Below are positions 26,001 to 34,326 of a stretch of 64,000 nucleotides of DNA, piece by piece. Under the pieces are notes generated by a model. That model made no database searches. It was given only the letters and a program-made list of their open reading frames with translations, and was not told the DNA's origin. Source of the stretch: Aestuariibius sp. HNIBRBA575 (lineage in GTDB: Bacteria > Pseudomonadota > Alphaproteobacteria > Rhodobacterales > Rhodobacteraceae); assembly GCF_040932005.1 (NCBI RefSeq), contig NZ_CP162414.1, forward strand, positions 1,701,501 through 1,765,500. Direction: 5' to 3'. The translations under genes were made by a program, and so were the position numbers. The first letter of the stretch is position 1. Every line of letters begins with the position of its first letter.

Positions 26001-26445
26001 GCCGCAGATCAATCTGGGCGTGCCGGTGCTGATCCCGGACAAATATGTACCAGATCTGGATGTGCGTTTGGGGCTGTATCGGCGGTTGTCGGGCCTACAT
26101 ACCAAGGTAGAGCTGGAAGGGTTTGCCGCAGAATTGATCGACCGGTTCGGGAAATTACCACGCGAGGTCAACACGTTGCTGTTGATCGTTCGCATCAAGG
26201 AAAAATGCAAACAAGCCGGGATTGCCCGACTGGACGGGGGCCCCAAAGGCGCGACCATTCAGTTCCACAATGACAAATTTGCCTCGCCGCGTGGGCTGGT
26301 TGAATTTATCAATGACCAACAGGATCTGGCCAAGGTCAAAGACAACAAAATCGTGGTGCGCCGCGATTGGCGATCAGAGGCGGATAAAATCAAAGGGGCC
26401 TTTGCCATTGCCCGCGATCTGGCTGCCAAAGCCAAGGTCAAATAG
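23011..26445 (+). CDS. mfd: Transcription-repair coupling factor
   Basis: This ATP-driven translocase removes RNA polymerase stalled at DNA lesions and recruits UvrA. The 1144-residue length matches the family. The N-terminal UvrB-like module includes [16 protein letters not shown] and [15 protein letters not shown]. The CarD-like polymerase-interacting domain begins near residue 479 ([18 protein letters not shown]). The Walker A motif GDVGFGKTE is at about 624 and the DEEQ box in [14 protein letters not shown] near 723. [14 protein letters not shown] and the [17 protein letters not shown] helicase motif VI follow, and the C-terminal TRCF domain closes the protein. It follows the small membrane protein gene by 12 bases and ends near a hairpin that also covers the stop of the convergent MFS gene. 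Confidence 0.97.
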   Translation: MSKSQHIQMGGAPEGFDAALILAEVEKSNGPVLHVARDDKRLAAMRAALAFHAPDMPVVVFPGWDCLPYDRVSPNADVSATRMATLAGLTHGMPAQFILLTTLNAATQFVPERQLLKEAAFTATVGSRIDEPALRNFLVRMGFTQSPTVMEPGDYAVRGGIIDIFPPGDSGPVRLDLFGDVLDGARRFDAATQRTTEKLKVVDLSPVSEVILDEAAITRFRQNYRIEFGAAGTDDPLYEAVSAGRKHQGVEHWLGLFHERLETLFDYLPDASVTLDDQMDAARDARWASVADAYDARAEAMKAKGRIDSVYKPAPPQTLYLDDAAWETAIAGRRVLSLNPLPQASGPGVIDAGGRIGRNFSPERQQENISLFGALADHIRQKMNEGPVIIASYSEGARERLSGLIEDEGLAETIQVSDMSRVGKSGLHLVVWALEHGFTTPKMTVISEQDVLGDRLIRAPKKKRRATNFLTEAQSLSPGDLVVHVDHGIGRYTGMEVVSAAGAAHECLLLEYAEKSKLYLPVENIELLSKYGNEVGLLDRLGGGAWQAKKAKLKERIREMAEKLIRVAAERELRTAPAISPPDGMWEQFLTRFPYQETDDQLSAIEDVLNDMEAGRPMDRLVCGDVGFGKTEVALRAAFVAAMSGMQVAVIAPTTLLARQHYQNFAERFRGFPINVAPLSRFVSTSDANKTRDGMSRGMVDIVIGTHALLAKNTRFQNLGLLIIDEEQHFGVQHKERLKQMRSDVHVLTLTATPIPRTLQLSLSGVRDLSIIGTPPIDRLAIRTYVSEFDTVTLREALLREHYRGGQSFFVVPRISDLPEMEAFLKEQVPEVSFITANGQMAAGELDTRMNAFYDGKFDVLLATTIIESGIDIPTANTMIVHRADMFGLSQLYQIRGRVGRSKTRAYAYLTTKPRTKLTQTAEKRLRVLSSLDTLGAGFTLASQDLDIRGAGNLLGEEQSGQMKEVGYELYQSMLEEQISKIKSGEAEGLTDDGQWAPQINLGVPVLIPDKYVPDLDVRLGLYRRLSGLHTKVELEGFAAELIDRFGKLPREVNTLLLIVRIKEKCKQAGIARLDGGPKGATIQFHNDKFASPRGLVEFINDQQDLAKVKDNKIVVRRDWRSEADKIKGAFAIARDLAAKAKVK

Positions 26446-26450
26446 GCCAG

Positions 26451-26483
26451 AAAAGGCCCGCGAAACCTAGCTGATTTCGCGGG
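26451..26483 (-). terminator. Terminator hairpin overlapping the MFS stop codon
   Basis: A perfect 9-base stem (CCCGCGAAA at 26457-26465 with TTTCGCGGG at 26475-26483) encloses the stop codon of the minus-strand MFS gene. On that strand it is followed by CCTTTTC. It also lies 12 bases past the mfd stop, but has no T run on the plus strand. Confidence 0.55.
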
Positions 26484-27660
26484 GTCCCAAACGCTGCATC
26501 AGCGTATAAGCGATTGCGACATATACAAAAACGCCGATCACCAATGTCCGGGGTGTGCCGTCAAATGACAGGCTAACCGGAATGGACAACATCGCAGAAA
26601 TCACCGTCGAAACAGCACCCGAAATACTGGCTGCCATGCCTGCAATATGACCCAATGGTTCCATTGCGAGGGCGTTCAAGTTGCCAAACGAAAATCCAAC
26701 CAACAGCATGATTGTGGTCACCCAGCAAAAGAACAGCCAAACCGGCAGCCCCCACAGCGTCTGAATAATCAGCACAGCGCAGACCAAAAACAGCTGAACA
26801 ATCAAAGCTGTTTTGACAATTTTGCGCATGCCAAGGCGTGCCACGATTTTGGCGTTGATCAGGCTTGCTGGCATGGCAAGGATCGCCATAGCCGCAAACC
26901 AAAGCGGAAATGTTTCGCCCATGTCATAGGATTGCTCATAGATCGGCTGAATGGTTGAGATCACCGAAAACAGTGCTGCATATAACATGGTCTGAACGGC
27001 CACCGAATACCGAAACACCCGATTGGCAAAGGCTTCTTTTAGGGCGGCTTTGAACGGTGAAAGGCGCAAGGGTTTGCGTAATTCTGGGGGATGCGTTTCG
27101 GGCTGGCGCACAAACATCCAAACACTGACGATCGTCGCAAACAGGGCCAATGCGTAGAAAATAGAACGCCAACCAAAGGCGTTCATCACCAACTGACCCA
27201 TTGATGGGGCAATCGCGGGAACCAGACCAAAAACCATCATCGAAAATGACATGATCGACGCCATACGATCCCCAGAATAAAGATCGCGCACCATGGCCAT
27301 CGCCGCAATCCGTGGCCCGGCAACGGCCAGACCTTGGACCAAACGCCCCAACAGTAATAATTCCAACGATTGCGCCATTCCTGCGACCAATGCCCCCAGA
27401 ATGTACCCGCCAAAAGCCCACAAAATCACGGGCTTACGTCCCAATGCGTCCGACAACGGCCCGGCAAATAACGTGCCAATGCCCATTCCAAAAATAAACA
27501 CGCCAATCACCAAACCAGCACGGTTGGGATCGGTGGGCGACATTTCCTGACCGATGATCGACAAAGCCGGCAACATCGCATCAATTGAGATCGCAATAGA
27601 AGCAAAAAGCATCGCGGTCAGCGCTACAAATTCGCTTTGCGACAGTCGTTTAGGGGTCAT
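26467..27660 (-). CDS. MFS drug exporter, Bcr/CflA subfamily
   Basis: A 397-residue, 12-segment transporter. The loop 2-3 motif GPLSDALGRKPVILWAFGG is the major facilitator signature and GRLVQGLAVAGPRIAAMAMV is the antiporter motif C region seen in Bcr/CflA drug:proton antiporters. The first segment (MLFASIAISIDAMLPALSI) is also characteristic. The substrate cannot be predicted. It is the last of five overlapping minus-strand genes; its start overlaps the end of the membrane hydrolase gene by 11 bases. Confidence 0.88.
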   Translation of the reverse strand: MTPKRLSQSEFVALTAMLFASIAISIDAMLPALSIIGQEMSPTDPNRAGLVIGVFIFGMGIGTLFAGPLSDALGRKPVILWAFGGYILGALVAGMAQSLELLLLGRLVQGLAVAGPRIAAMAMVRDLYSGDRMASIMSFSMMVFGLVPAIAPSMGQLVMNAFGWRSIFYALALFATIVSVWMFVRQPETHPPELRKPLRLSPFKAALKEAFANRVFRYSVAVQTMLYAALFSVISTIQPIYEQSYDMGETFPLWFAAMAILAMPASLINAKIVARLGMRKIVKTALIVQLFLVCAVLIIQTLWGLPVWLFFCWVTTIMLLVGFSFGNLNALAMEPLGHIAGMAASISGAVSTVISAMLSIPVSLSFDGTPRTLVIGVFVYVAIAYTLMQRLGPREIS

Positions 27661-28123
27661 TTCGGCTCCGGATATACAAAGAAGCTGCGATCACCCAGAT
27701 CGCGATCTCGGCAACAAACACAGGATGTAAGATGAAATTCAGCACCCAATGATCGTAATGCGCGGGCACTAAAATGAATTTGAAGAACTGATCAGAAAAT
27801 GGCCAGCCCCACAAGATGTCTCCTGACAAGGTATCTAAAATCAGGTGCAGATAGATAGCTGCGAAAAAGCACAATGCAATTGTCAGAAACGCACGGTTCA
27901 TCAGGTATAGCGTGGGAACAACCACGGTCATGATCATCCCCCAAAAAGCCGGAATATGCACCCAATATCGATGATGATGAAAGGCGCGGTCATCGATGAA
28001 ATAGAACCAGATGATATCAAAATCAGGGAGGATTCCGCCCAAAACGGCTGCATAGAAACCCCATTTGGACACCGGCAACAATTTTCCCAGCACATATCCA
28101 GATGGCAGATGCGCCGTGATCAT
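27650..28123 (-). CDS. Membrane-bound metal-dependent hydrolase family protein (YdjM/DUF457-like)
   Basis: A 157-residue membrane protein with four hydrophobic segments. Histidines and aspartates typical of this predicted hydrolase family can be seen: ITAHLPSGYV at the N-terminus, GGILPDFDIIWF, HHHRYWVHIPA and HLILDTLSGDILWGWPF. The E. coli relative YdjM is SOS-induced; the reaction is unknown. It overlaps the K+ channel gene by 4 bases upstream and the MFS gene by 11 bases downstream, so its translation is likely coupled to both. Confidence 0.75.
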   Translation of the reverse strand: MITAHLPSGYVLGKLLPVSKWGFYAAVLGGILPDFDIIWFYFIDDRAFHHHRYWVHIPAFWGMIMTVVVPTLYLMNRAFLTIALCFFAAIYLHLILDTLSGDILWGWPFSDQFFKFILVPAHYDHWVLNFILHPVFVAEIAIWVIAASLYIRSRNDP

Positions 28124-28455
28124 GTCGCATCCTCAGATTTGTCCTGTGCCTCACGGATTTTACGACGCGCATTAAGGCGGCGCTGTAGTGTCACCTGACT
28201 AAACTGTTGAATTGCCGCGGCAAAAATACCCAGCCCAACAAAAATAAACACGGTCGTTGCGATCTTTCCGATGGCGGTGGCGGGCACCAATTGACCATAT
28301 CCAACCGTCGATAAGGTCACCACGGTGAAAAAGTAGCTGTCAATCCAGCTCCAGCCTTCGACGAAATGAAAAAACACCGTGCCCACGGTGATGATCCCAA
28401 CCAAAACTGAGGCGATGACAATTGCGGCGTCGTTTCGCAAAATCGCGCGGATCAA
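28120..28455 (-). CDS. Two-segment potassium channel protein
   Basis: A 111-residue ion-channel protein with the selectivity filter TLSTVGYGQLVP between two membrane helices (AAIVIASVLVGIITVG and IATTVFIFVGLGIFA), the KcsA/Ion_trans_2 layout. The aromatic pore helix is SWIDSYFFTVVTL. The short charged C-terminus (RRKIREAQDKSEDAT) has no RCK regulatory domain. A tetramer in the inner membrane is expected from the family. It overlaps both neighbours by 4 bases. Confidence 0.88.
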   Translation of the reverse strand: MIRAILRNDAAIVIASVLVGIITVGTVFFHFVEGWSWIDSYFFTVVTLSTVGYGQLVPATAIGKIATTVFIFVGLGIFAAAIQQFSQVTLQRRLNARRKIREAQDKSEDAT

Positions 28456-29096
28456 GTCGTGGCCTCGATTTGCTCCATGATATCGTTGATCACCTTAATC
28501 CACATATCGGTGGTCTGGGCGCCGGGCACGGCATGTTGGTTGGCAACAATAAATGTCGGGACCGATTGAACGCCCATTTCACGGGAATGGCGGTCACGTT
28601 TGGCAATGTCGTCGCGGTCCGCATCAGACGCCAGCAACCGGCGCACCATTGAGGCATCAATGTCAACGGAATCGGCAATATCTGACAGCACGTCATGATC
28701 GCCGATGTCCCGTCCATCGGTGAAATAAGCGTCAAAAAGACGTTGAACAACAAATACTTGTTTCTGCTCGATCCCCGCCCAATGGATCAAACGATGTGCA
28801 TCCATCGTGTTTGGGGTGCGTTGGATTTTGTCCAGATGCAGCGGCATGCCCAGCTTTTCCCCCATCTCAACAATCGGCGCATAGGCCCGCATGGCCCCTT
28901 CTTTGCCGCCGAATTTGGTTTCCAGATAGTCCCGGCGATCCATGCCGCCAGCGGGCATATCAGGGTTTAGTTGAAACGGATGGTATTCGATGGTGAAAGG
29001 ATGCTCTGGCAAAGTGGCCAACGCTTTGTCCAGATTGAATTTTCCAATAAAACACCAAGGGCAAATTGGATCCGAAATAATATCAAGTTTGACCAT
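28452..29096 (-). CDS. DsbA-family FrnE-like oxidoreductase
   Basis: A 214-residue thioredoxin-fold protein with a helical insertion. The active site is C12-P-W-C15 in IISDPICPWCFIG, the cis-proline loop is MGVQSVPTFIV, and the NTMDAHRLIHWA stretch is the FrnE/HCCA-isomerase insertion. There is no signal peptide, so it is probably cytoplasmic. FrnE-like proteins are linked to oxidative stress and polyketide synthesis; the partner here is unknown. Its start lies within the end of the acyl-CoA ligase gene (14-base overlap). Confidence 0.88.
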   Translation of the reverse strand: MVKLDIISDPICPWCFIGKFNLDKALATLPEHPFTIEYHPFQLNPDMPAGGMDRRDYLETKFGGKEGAMRAYAPIVEMGEKLGMPLHLDKIQRTPNTMDAHRLIHWAGIEQKQVFVVQRLFDAYFTDGRDIGDHDVLSDIADSVDIDASMVRRLLASDADRDDIAKRDRHSREMGVQSVPTFIVANQHAVPGAQTTDMWIKVINDIMEQIEATT

Positions 29097-30606
29097 TTTC
29101 GGCCTCCCAGCTTTGCCGCAGGGCGCGGCGCAAAAGTTTGTTGTTCCCTCCGCGAGGCAGGGACGACACGGGCGTTATCAGGCGTGGACATTTATAATGT
29201 GCCAACCTCTCTTGCAGGTAAGCCTTAATGTCTGCCTCGTCCAGAGCCTGATCCGAGACATAAAACAACCCAATCACACTGGCATCAGACCGAACCGGCA
29301 ATTCAACCGCTGCGCATTCCTGAATATGGGGATGGGTGTTAAACGCGGATTCCACCTCTATTGGGGACACACGATAACCGCCCGCATTCATCATATCGTC
29401 ATCCCGTCCGTGATAGGTGATTGCCCCATCTTGCGACATTGACCCGACATCTCCGGTCAAGAACCACTGATCTTGGAACCGGTTTTGCGTGTCTTGGGCT
29501 GCGTTTAGATAGCCCAGCATGACGCCAGGATCATTGCGATCAATGGCGATCATCCCGGTCTGACCCATGGGGACGGGGCCCTGCGCGTTCACAATCGCCA
29601 CGTTGCGCCCCTGTTGCGGATAGCCAAGCGTGTTGGGCGGGGCGGGTTTGGCTGGACTGCCAGAAATGAACGTTGAACATTCCGACATGCCAAAGGCTTC
29701 GAAAAGCGGGGTCTGGGTTGCGGTTTCCCATTTCTGACGTAAGGATTCCGGTAGTTTTTCCCCCGCACAAAGCCCATGACGCAATTGCGCGACATCTAAA
29801 TGAGGTGACTTTAGGAGCTTGCGATAAACCCCTGGGGCAGCTGCAAAAATGCTTGCATTGTATCGGTTCAACAGCACCGCAATGCGATCAATACCGATCC
29901 CAGAGGCAGGGATCAAAGCCGTCGCGGCCAGTGTCCAGGGATCCAACAGGCCGGTGCCCAATGTGTAGGTCCAATTGAACGCGCCGGCATGCAATAGCCG
30001 GTCATCTTTGGTCAAACCTTCCCAACCCTCAAACATCATACGACGTGCCCAGATGGCCCGATGCGCATGGATCACGCCGCGCGGAGTGCCAGATGTGCCA
30101 GAGGTAAACACAATATAGGCCGGGCGATTGGGCTCCCCCATTTGAAAATCACTTGGCGGGAGCCTGTGAAAGGCGTGCAAGTGATCCGTATCAATGACCT
30201 GCGCCGGATGGTCCGGCAGCGTAAGACCACGCCCCGCAATCACCAATGCCGGTTCAACATCATCCGCAATCAAATTGATTTCACCTTTGGTGAGTTGCGA
30301 CGAGGTTGGCACCGGGACCAAACCCGCTGCAATTGCACCTAAAAATGCTAGTGGAAAATCAACGTCATTGCCCAATCTCAGCAACACGCGGTCCCCGGAC
30401 TGCAACCCCAATCCGCGCAATCCTGTTGCGATCCCGCACACCGCTTGGGTCAGTTTGGCATAGGTCCAGCTTTGAGAACGGCTTTGCCCTAGGATCATCA
30501 ATGCGGTTTTATCGGGTGTTTTTTGCCCCGCGGCCAACACATATTGCGCCAGATTAAACGGGCTGGGGCAGGGGAACGTGGTGTGGGGCGCGCAAAAAGA
30601 GACCAT
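29083..30606 (-). CDS. AMP-dependent acyl-CoA synthetase/ligase
   Basis: A 507-residue adenylate-forming enzyme that activates a carboxylate to acyl-AMP and then to a thioester. The P-loop YIVFTSGTSGTPRGVIHAH is near residue 170, the A5 motif is EAFGMSECSTF, A7 is WFLTGDVG, and the hinge plus catalytic lysine region is GGYRVSPIEVESAF with NKLLRRALR at the end. The layout resembles benzoate-CoA ligase and short-chain ligases; substrate is not predictable. It heads the five-gene overlapping operon and is divergent from the XRE-cupin regulator, with 65 bases between the starts. Confidence 0.88.
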   Translation of the reverse strand: MVSFCAPHTTFPCPSPFNLAQYVLAAGQKTPDKTALMILGQSRSQSWTYAKLTQAVCGIATGLRGLGLQSGDRVLLRLGNDVDFPLAFLGAIAAGLVPVPTSSQLTKGEINLIADDVEPALVIAGRGLTLPDHPAQVIDTDHLHAFHRLPPSDFQMGEPNRPAYIVFTSGTSGTPRGVIHAHRAIWARRMMFEGWEGLTKDDRLLHAGAFNWTYTLGTGLLDPWTLAATALIPASGIGIDRIAVLLNRYNASIFAAAPGVYRKLLKSPHLDVAQLRHGLCAGEKLPESLRQKWETATQTPLFEAFGMSECSTFISGSPAKPAPPNTLGYPQQGRNVAIVNAQGPVPMGQTGMIAIDRNDPGVMLGYLNAAQDTQNRFQDQWFLTGDVGSMSQDGAITYHGRDDDMMNAGGYRVSPIEVESAFNTHPHIQECAAVELPVRSDASVIGLFYVSDQALDEADIKAYLQERLAHYKCPRLITPVSSLPRGGNNKLLRRALRQSWEAENGQT

Positions 30607-30671
30607 CAGAATTGCCTAAGCATGGACGGGATTGGTTGCAAGCGTTCTAAACCGCAGGCATAAACAACGAC

Positions 30672-31298
30672 ATGAGTGATAAAGACCCAAAGAGCCTGAT
30701 CCGGATTGCCCGCGAAAGTGGTGGCACAGAAATTGCCCAACCTCTGGATTTGGGCGCGCGTGTACGTGAGTTGCGCAAGGCGCGGGATTGGACGTTGGAA
30801 CAGGCCGCATCACAAGCGGGTTTAGCGCGGTCCACATTGTCCAAGATCGAAAACGGGCAAATGTCACCAACCTACGAAGCGCTTAAGAAGCTGGCCATTG
30901 GGCTGGAAATTTCGGTGCCGCAATTGTTCACCGCCCCGTCGCGGGAACAGGTCAATGGTCGTATGGCCATCACCCGAAATGGCGAAGGCGCAGCGCATGT
31001 GACGGCAACATACGAACATGAATTGCTGGCGGAATCGCTGACCAAAAAGCGGATGCTGCCCTACCGCGCCTATGTTCGGGCGCGTAATGTTGATGAATTT
31101 GACGGTTGGGTCCGCCACGACGGAGAAGAGTTTTTATACGTTTTGACCGGGCATATTCGGCTATACACGGAATTTTATGAACCGATCGAAATGAAACGCG
31201 GTGACAGTGCCTATTATGATGCCACGATGGGCCATAATGTCGTGTCTGTCAGCGCCGAAGATGCGATGATTTTATGGGTCACGTCATTGGTTGACTAA
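30672..31298 (+). CDS. XRE-family transcriptional regulator with cupin domain
   Basis: A 208-residue regulator. A helix-turn-helix of the XRE type spans about residues 30-85 (VRELRKARDWTLEQAASQAG, LARSTLSKIENGQMSPTYEA), followed by a linker and a C-terminal cupin (GWVRHDGEEFLYVLTGHIRL, KRGDSAYYDATMGHNVVSV) that normally binds a small ligand. Divergence from the acyl-CoA ligase operon makes that operon the likely target. The effector is unknown; related regulators respond to sugars, amino acids or acyl compounds. Confidence 0.9.
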   Translation: MSDKDPKSLIRIARESGGTEIAQPLDLGARVRELRKARDWTLEQAASQAGLARSTLSKIENGQMSPTYEALKKLAIGLEISVPQLFTAPSREQVNGRMAITRNGEGAAHVTATYEHELLAESLTKKRMLPYRAYVRARNVDEFDGWVRHDGEEFLYVLTGHIRLYTEFYEPIEMKRGDSAYYDATMGHNVVSVSAEDAMILWVTSLVD

Positions 31299-31335
31299 GG
31301 TGACTAACCGGGCCGCTGTGACCCGAATGCCCTGA

Positions 31336-31563
31336 TCAGGCCGCCTGCGTTTCCAATGTTGTGCGGCCATTGCGTTCAAACCACATTTTTAAGGTTTCAC
31401 AGGCTTCGCGTTCCGTCAGATCATGGGTTTCCGCCAAATACGTCACCATTTTTAGGCGATCCCCGCGAAACCGCACCAGCGCCGCTGGCTCTAGAAATCT
31501 AAAATCTACACATAGTTGGTCAACAAATAGGTGCCACTGCGCGGTAACCGCATTCCAAGGCAT
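31336..31563 (-). CDS. Small CsbD-like stress protein
   Basis: A 75-residue hydrophilic protein, MPWNAVTAQWHLFVDQL at the start and ETLKMWFERNGRTTLE at the end. The spacing of tryptophans, the GDRLKMV segment in the middle and the final helix resemble CsbD/YjbJ general stress proteins, but similarity is distant and the call is tentative. The open frame reaches 31626; I chose the ATG at 31563 because AGGAGG lies at the right distance upstream. The upstream region carries several repeated motifs (see the regulatory entry). It converges with the XRE-cupin gene. Confidence 0.55.
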   Translation of the reverse strand: MPWNAVTAQWHLFVDQLCVDFRFLEPAALVRFRGDRLKMVTYLAETHDLTEREACETLKMWFERNGRTTLETQAA

Positions 31564-31850
31564 ATCGTGTCCTCCTGATCTCCGTCCCTCTGCACCTATA
31601 ATGCGTAAGCAATAGGCCCTTACCAATGGTTAACCATGTTGCAGTTTACAGGAGTTTACACATATCCTCCTAACCAACTGATAGATATTGTAAATTTTGA
31701 GTGTAAATAACTTTCGGCGGAAAATTTCGCAAAATCCCGCAGAAACGTTATTAAGTTTCGCCCTGACCTGTGCGCCATTTGGCGCGTTTCTGGATCGCAA
31801 ATCATTTGGAATGCGCCCGTCGATTCGCATCCCTATCTGTGAACCTCAAA
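31564..31850 (-). promoter_or_regulatory. Upstream region of the CsbD-like gene with repeated TTTACA motifs and a palindrome
   Basis: The gap carries no gene. It contains the perfect 12-base palindrome ATGGTTAACCAT (31626-31637), two direct AGTTTACA copies exactly 10 bases apart (31643-31650 and 31653-31660), and two inverted copies (TGTAAA at 31689-31694 and 31702-31707). The sequence is AT-rich and is the probable promoter region of the gene starting at 31563. The factor that would bind is unknown. Confidence 0.45.
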
Positions 31851-31874
31851 GAAAAGGCCGCCCGAAGGCGGCCT
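31851..31874 (-). terminator. Rho-independent terminator after the peptide-binding protein gene
   Basis: AGGCCGCC and GGCGGCCT form a perfect 8-base stem with a UUCG-type tetraloop on the minus strand, followed by TTTTCTTT. It lies 5 bases after the stop at 31880. Confidence 0.9.
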
Positions 31875-31879
31875 GATCG

Positions 31880-33709
31880 TTAGTCTTCCCACCACCAAAC
31901 ATCTGGCTGCCAACCGGGCCAATCCCCAAAGATTGGCATGGTTTCCGGGTAATGCAGCTGACGGGCATGGCCGATCCGGCTGATGTTCCACTGATAAATT
32001 GGGATCACATAACGCCCGGCCATCAATGTACGATCCATTGCGCGCACCGCCGCGACAAAGTCATCCTGACTTTCGGATGTCACAAGGTTCTGCACCATCG
32101 CGTCAATCGCAGGGTCCTGCACCCCGGCCAAGTTGCGCCCACCGACAATATCAACCGATCCGCTGCCCCAATATAACGCCTGTTCATTGCCCGGGCTCAG
32201 CGACACGCCACGACGATAATAGGTCATATCAAAGTCATACGCGTCGGTGCGCTCTTTGTATTGGGGCGCATCGACGATTTCGACCGTCGGCGTGATCCCC
32301 AGTCGCGACAGGCTTTCAACATACATGTCGATCATGGCGATGTTTTCCGAAGACCCGGTTTTTAGCAAAATTTCAAAGGTAAACGCAGTACCATCCGCAT
32401 CGGCCATCACCCCGTTTTGAACGGTGTACCCCGCCGCTTCGAATTGTGCCAAAGCGGTGCCAATGCCTGCACGATTGCGTTCTGACCCATCCGAAACGGG
32501 CAGGGCGTAGCCCTCTAAGGCGCCGGGCAGCAATGTATCGCTAAACGGTTCTAGGAATTCACGCACGCGACCTGTTGCGGGGCCTTCTTCCATTCCGAGG
32601 GGCGAATTTGAGTAATAGGACGTGATGCGCGGCTGCGCTGATCCGGTCATCGCTTCGTTGATGAACTCAAAGTTAAACGCATGGATCAACCCATCACGCA
32701 CCCGCCAATCGGTAAATTGATCCTGACGCGTGTTCATCACAAACCCTGTGATCCCAGAAGGGCGGGAATGCGGCAGGATCGACAATTCGACATCACCGGA
32801 CTGGATCGCCGGGAAATTATACTGGCTGTCCCATTTCGCGACGTTAAATTCACGGTTTGAATTGACGATACCGGTTTTAAACGCCTCAAACGCAGCGGTT
32901 TCGTCCCCGAAATATTCAATCCGCACTTCGTCTAGATTGAACGTCCCATTGCGGAACGGAACGACATCATTGCCCCAATAATCGGGATTGCGACGGAAAC
33001 TGATATAACGACCAAATTCGACATCATCGACGATCATCGGGGATGACGTGATCGGAATGATTGAATCGCCTTCTTCTGCAAAATCGACGCCTTCGAATTG
33101 GGCTTTTTGCAGAATGGGCCGCATCCCAGCCAATAGGGCCAATTCGCGATCTTCGACATTAAAGGTAAACCGGATCGACCGATCACCGGTCTGTTCCATG
33201 GTTTCGATTTTGCTCCAGAACCCGACATATCGCGGATGCCCAACCGTCCCGAGCGTTTCATAGGACCACATCACGTCTTCGATGGTGACGGGGCTGCCAT
33301 CGCTGAATGTTGCCTCTGGGCGCAGAGTGAATTCGACCCATTCGCGATTCGGCCCGGTTTCAATCGATTCGGCCAAAATCCCATACAAAGAGAACGGTTC
33401 GTCCAGCGACCGCCCCATCAATGTTTCGCCGATCATGAACCGCATCTGCCATGGCACGGTGCCTTTGCGGATGAACGGATTGACGCTGTCAAAGTTTCCA
33501 ATGTTGGAAATCACCAGCGATCCCCCCGTTGGCGCGTCTGGGTTCGCATAAGGGAGCGCCACAAAATCCGGTGGTAGGGCGGGCTCTCCGTACATAGCTA
33601 TGCCATGTTGCGGCTCGGCCAGGGCGGATGTTGCCCCGATGGCCAAGGTCACAGACAAAACACCGCGGTGCAGGGTGTTGTACAGTTTGGGGAAAAATAC
33701 TGGTCTCAT
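31880..33709 (-). CDS. ABC transporter periplasmic binding protein, family 5 (peptide type, YejA-like)
   Basis: A 609-residue solute-binding protein of the oligopeptide/nickel class. The signal peptide (LHRGVLSVTLAIGATSALA) precedes the mature GIAMYGEPALPPDFVALPY, a YejA-like start. The family core LRPEATFSDGSPVTIEDVMW near residue 130 and the lobe II pattern are present. YejA-type proteins bind peptides, including microcin C-like and murein peptides. No permease or ATPase gene accompanies it here, so it must share a transporter encoded elsewhere. A small inverted repeat (GTTCAC/GTGAAC, 33747-33767) lies just upstream of the start. Confidence 0.88.
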   Translation of the reverse strand: MRPVFFPKLYNTLHRGVLSVTLAIGATSALAEPQHGIAMYGEPALPPDFVALPYANPDAPTGGSLVISNIGNFDSVNPFIRKGTVPWQMRFMIGETLMGRSLDEPFSLYGILAESIETGPNREWVEFTLRPEATFSDGSPVTIEDVMWSYETLGTVGHPRYVGFWSKIETMEQTGDRSIRFTFNVEDRELALLAGMRPILQKAQFEGVDFAEEGDSIIPITSSPMIVDDVEFGRYISFRRNPDYWGNDVVPFRNGTFNLDEVRIEYFGDETAAFEAFKTGIVNSNREFNVAKWDSQYNFPAIQSGDVELSILPHSRPSGITGFVMNTRQDQFTDWRVRDGLIHAFNFEFINEAMTGSAQPRITSYYSNSPLGMEEGPATGRVREFLEPFSDTLLPGALEGYALPVSDGSERNRAGIGTALAQFEAAGYTVQNGVMADADGTAFTFEILLKTGSSENIAMIDMYVESLSRLGITPTVEIVDAPQYKERTDAYDFDMTYYRRGVSLSPGNEQALYWGSGSVDIVGGRNLAGVQDPAIDAMVQNLVTSESQDDFVAAVRAMDRTLMAGRYVIPIYQWNISRIGHARQLHYPETMPIFGDWPGWQPDVWWWED

Positions 33710-33871
33710 TTTGGCGACAATCCTTCAGTTCCCTGTAATCATTAAAGTTCACGCTAAACATGTGAACAGACAGTTTCAAACTTTTAGCTTGGATGCAGGC
33801 GTGAGATTGCTTATAAAGACTTCACTGCTCGATAGGTTTCTTGCCTGTATGAAACCTGCCTCAATAACTTC

Positions 33872-33899
33872 AACGCCAGCTTCGTGCTGGCGTTTTTTT
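33872..33899 (+). terminator. Orphan rho-independent terminator
   Basis: AACGCCAGC and GCTGGCGTT form a perfect 9-base stem around TTCGT and are followed by TTTTT. No plus-strand gene ends nearby; the nearest upstream feature is the minus-strand binding-protein start at 33709. It may close a small RNA starting somewhere in 33720-33850. Confidence 0.75.
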
Positions 33900-34144
33900 C
33901 TTTTCAGGGGGCCGGTCATTTCAGCCCTACGCGCAAAACACACCATGCGCCCCCAATAAAATAAGCAGCTCAGGCGTCATTCCTAAAACTTACGAAACAT
34001 CGGTTTGAATTTCCGTCGTTTCGCAATGCAGGGGCTTGGATGCTGACATCATTGAAGAATCGATATGTCTGTTGGAACTCGAATCGCGTGCTCGTTGATT
34101 GACCTTGAGGTGCCGCGTTTGGGGTGATTTGTGGATCGAAACTG

Positions 34145-34265
34145 TTACGTAAAATGTGGTTCAAATTGGCTGCGGCATTACGGATGCCTTTGGCGGGGTC
34201 AATCGACTTGTGATGCGGGTCTGCTGCGCTAAAAGAAAGGGAACCGTTTACGTAACTCAAATTGG
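34145..34265 (+). promoter_or_regulatory. Paired TTACGTAA palindromes upstream of bdhA
   Basis: The octamer TTACGTAA occurs at 34145-34152 and 34248-34255, 103 bases apart (about ten helical turns), and each copy is followed closely by CAAATTGG (34162-34169 and 34258-34265). Such pairs are typical of operators bound by a dimeric regulator with looping, but the protein is unknown. Confidence 0.4.
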
Positions 34266-34326
34266 TGCACCCATCTGACGATGCGCCAATGTTGATCAAA
34301 ACCGCCGACCAATCAGGAGAATGCTC

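Larger units (their letters stand above)
33710..34326. other. Gene-poor stretch of about 600 bases
   Basis: No convincing protein gene was found. The 109-codon minus-strand frame at 33970-34299 lacks a ribosome site and family features. The stretch does hold a GTTCAC/GTGAAC inverted repeat near the binding-protein start, an orphan terminator at 33872, and two TTACGTAA palindromes ahead of the 3-hydroxybutyrate dehydrogenase gene; these have their own entries. Confidence 0.6.

Noticed and set aside
33970..34299. Minus-strand 109-codon frame upstream of bdhA
   Set aside because: No ribosome site or recognisable domain, and it overlaps the paired TTACGTAA motifs; it is more likely a chance frame in a promoter region.
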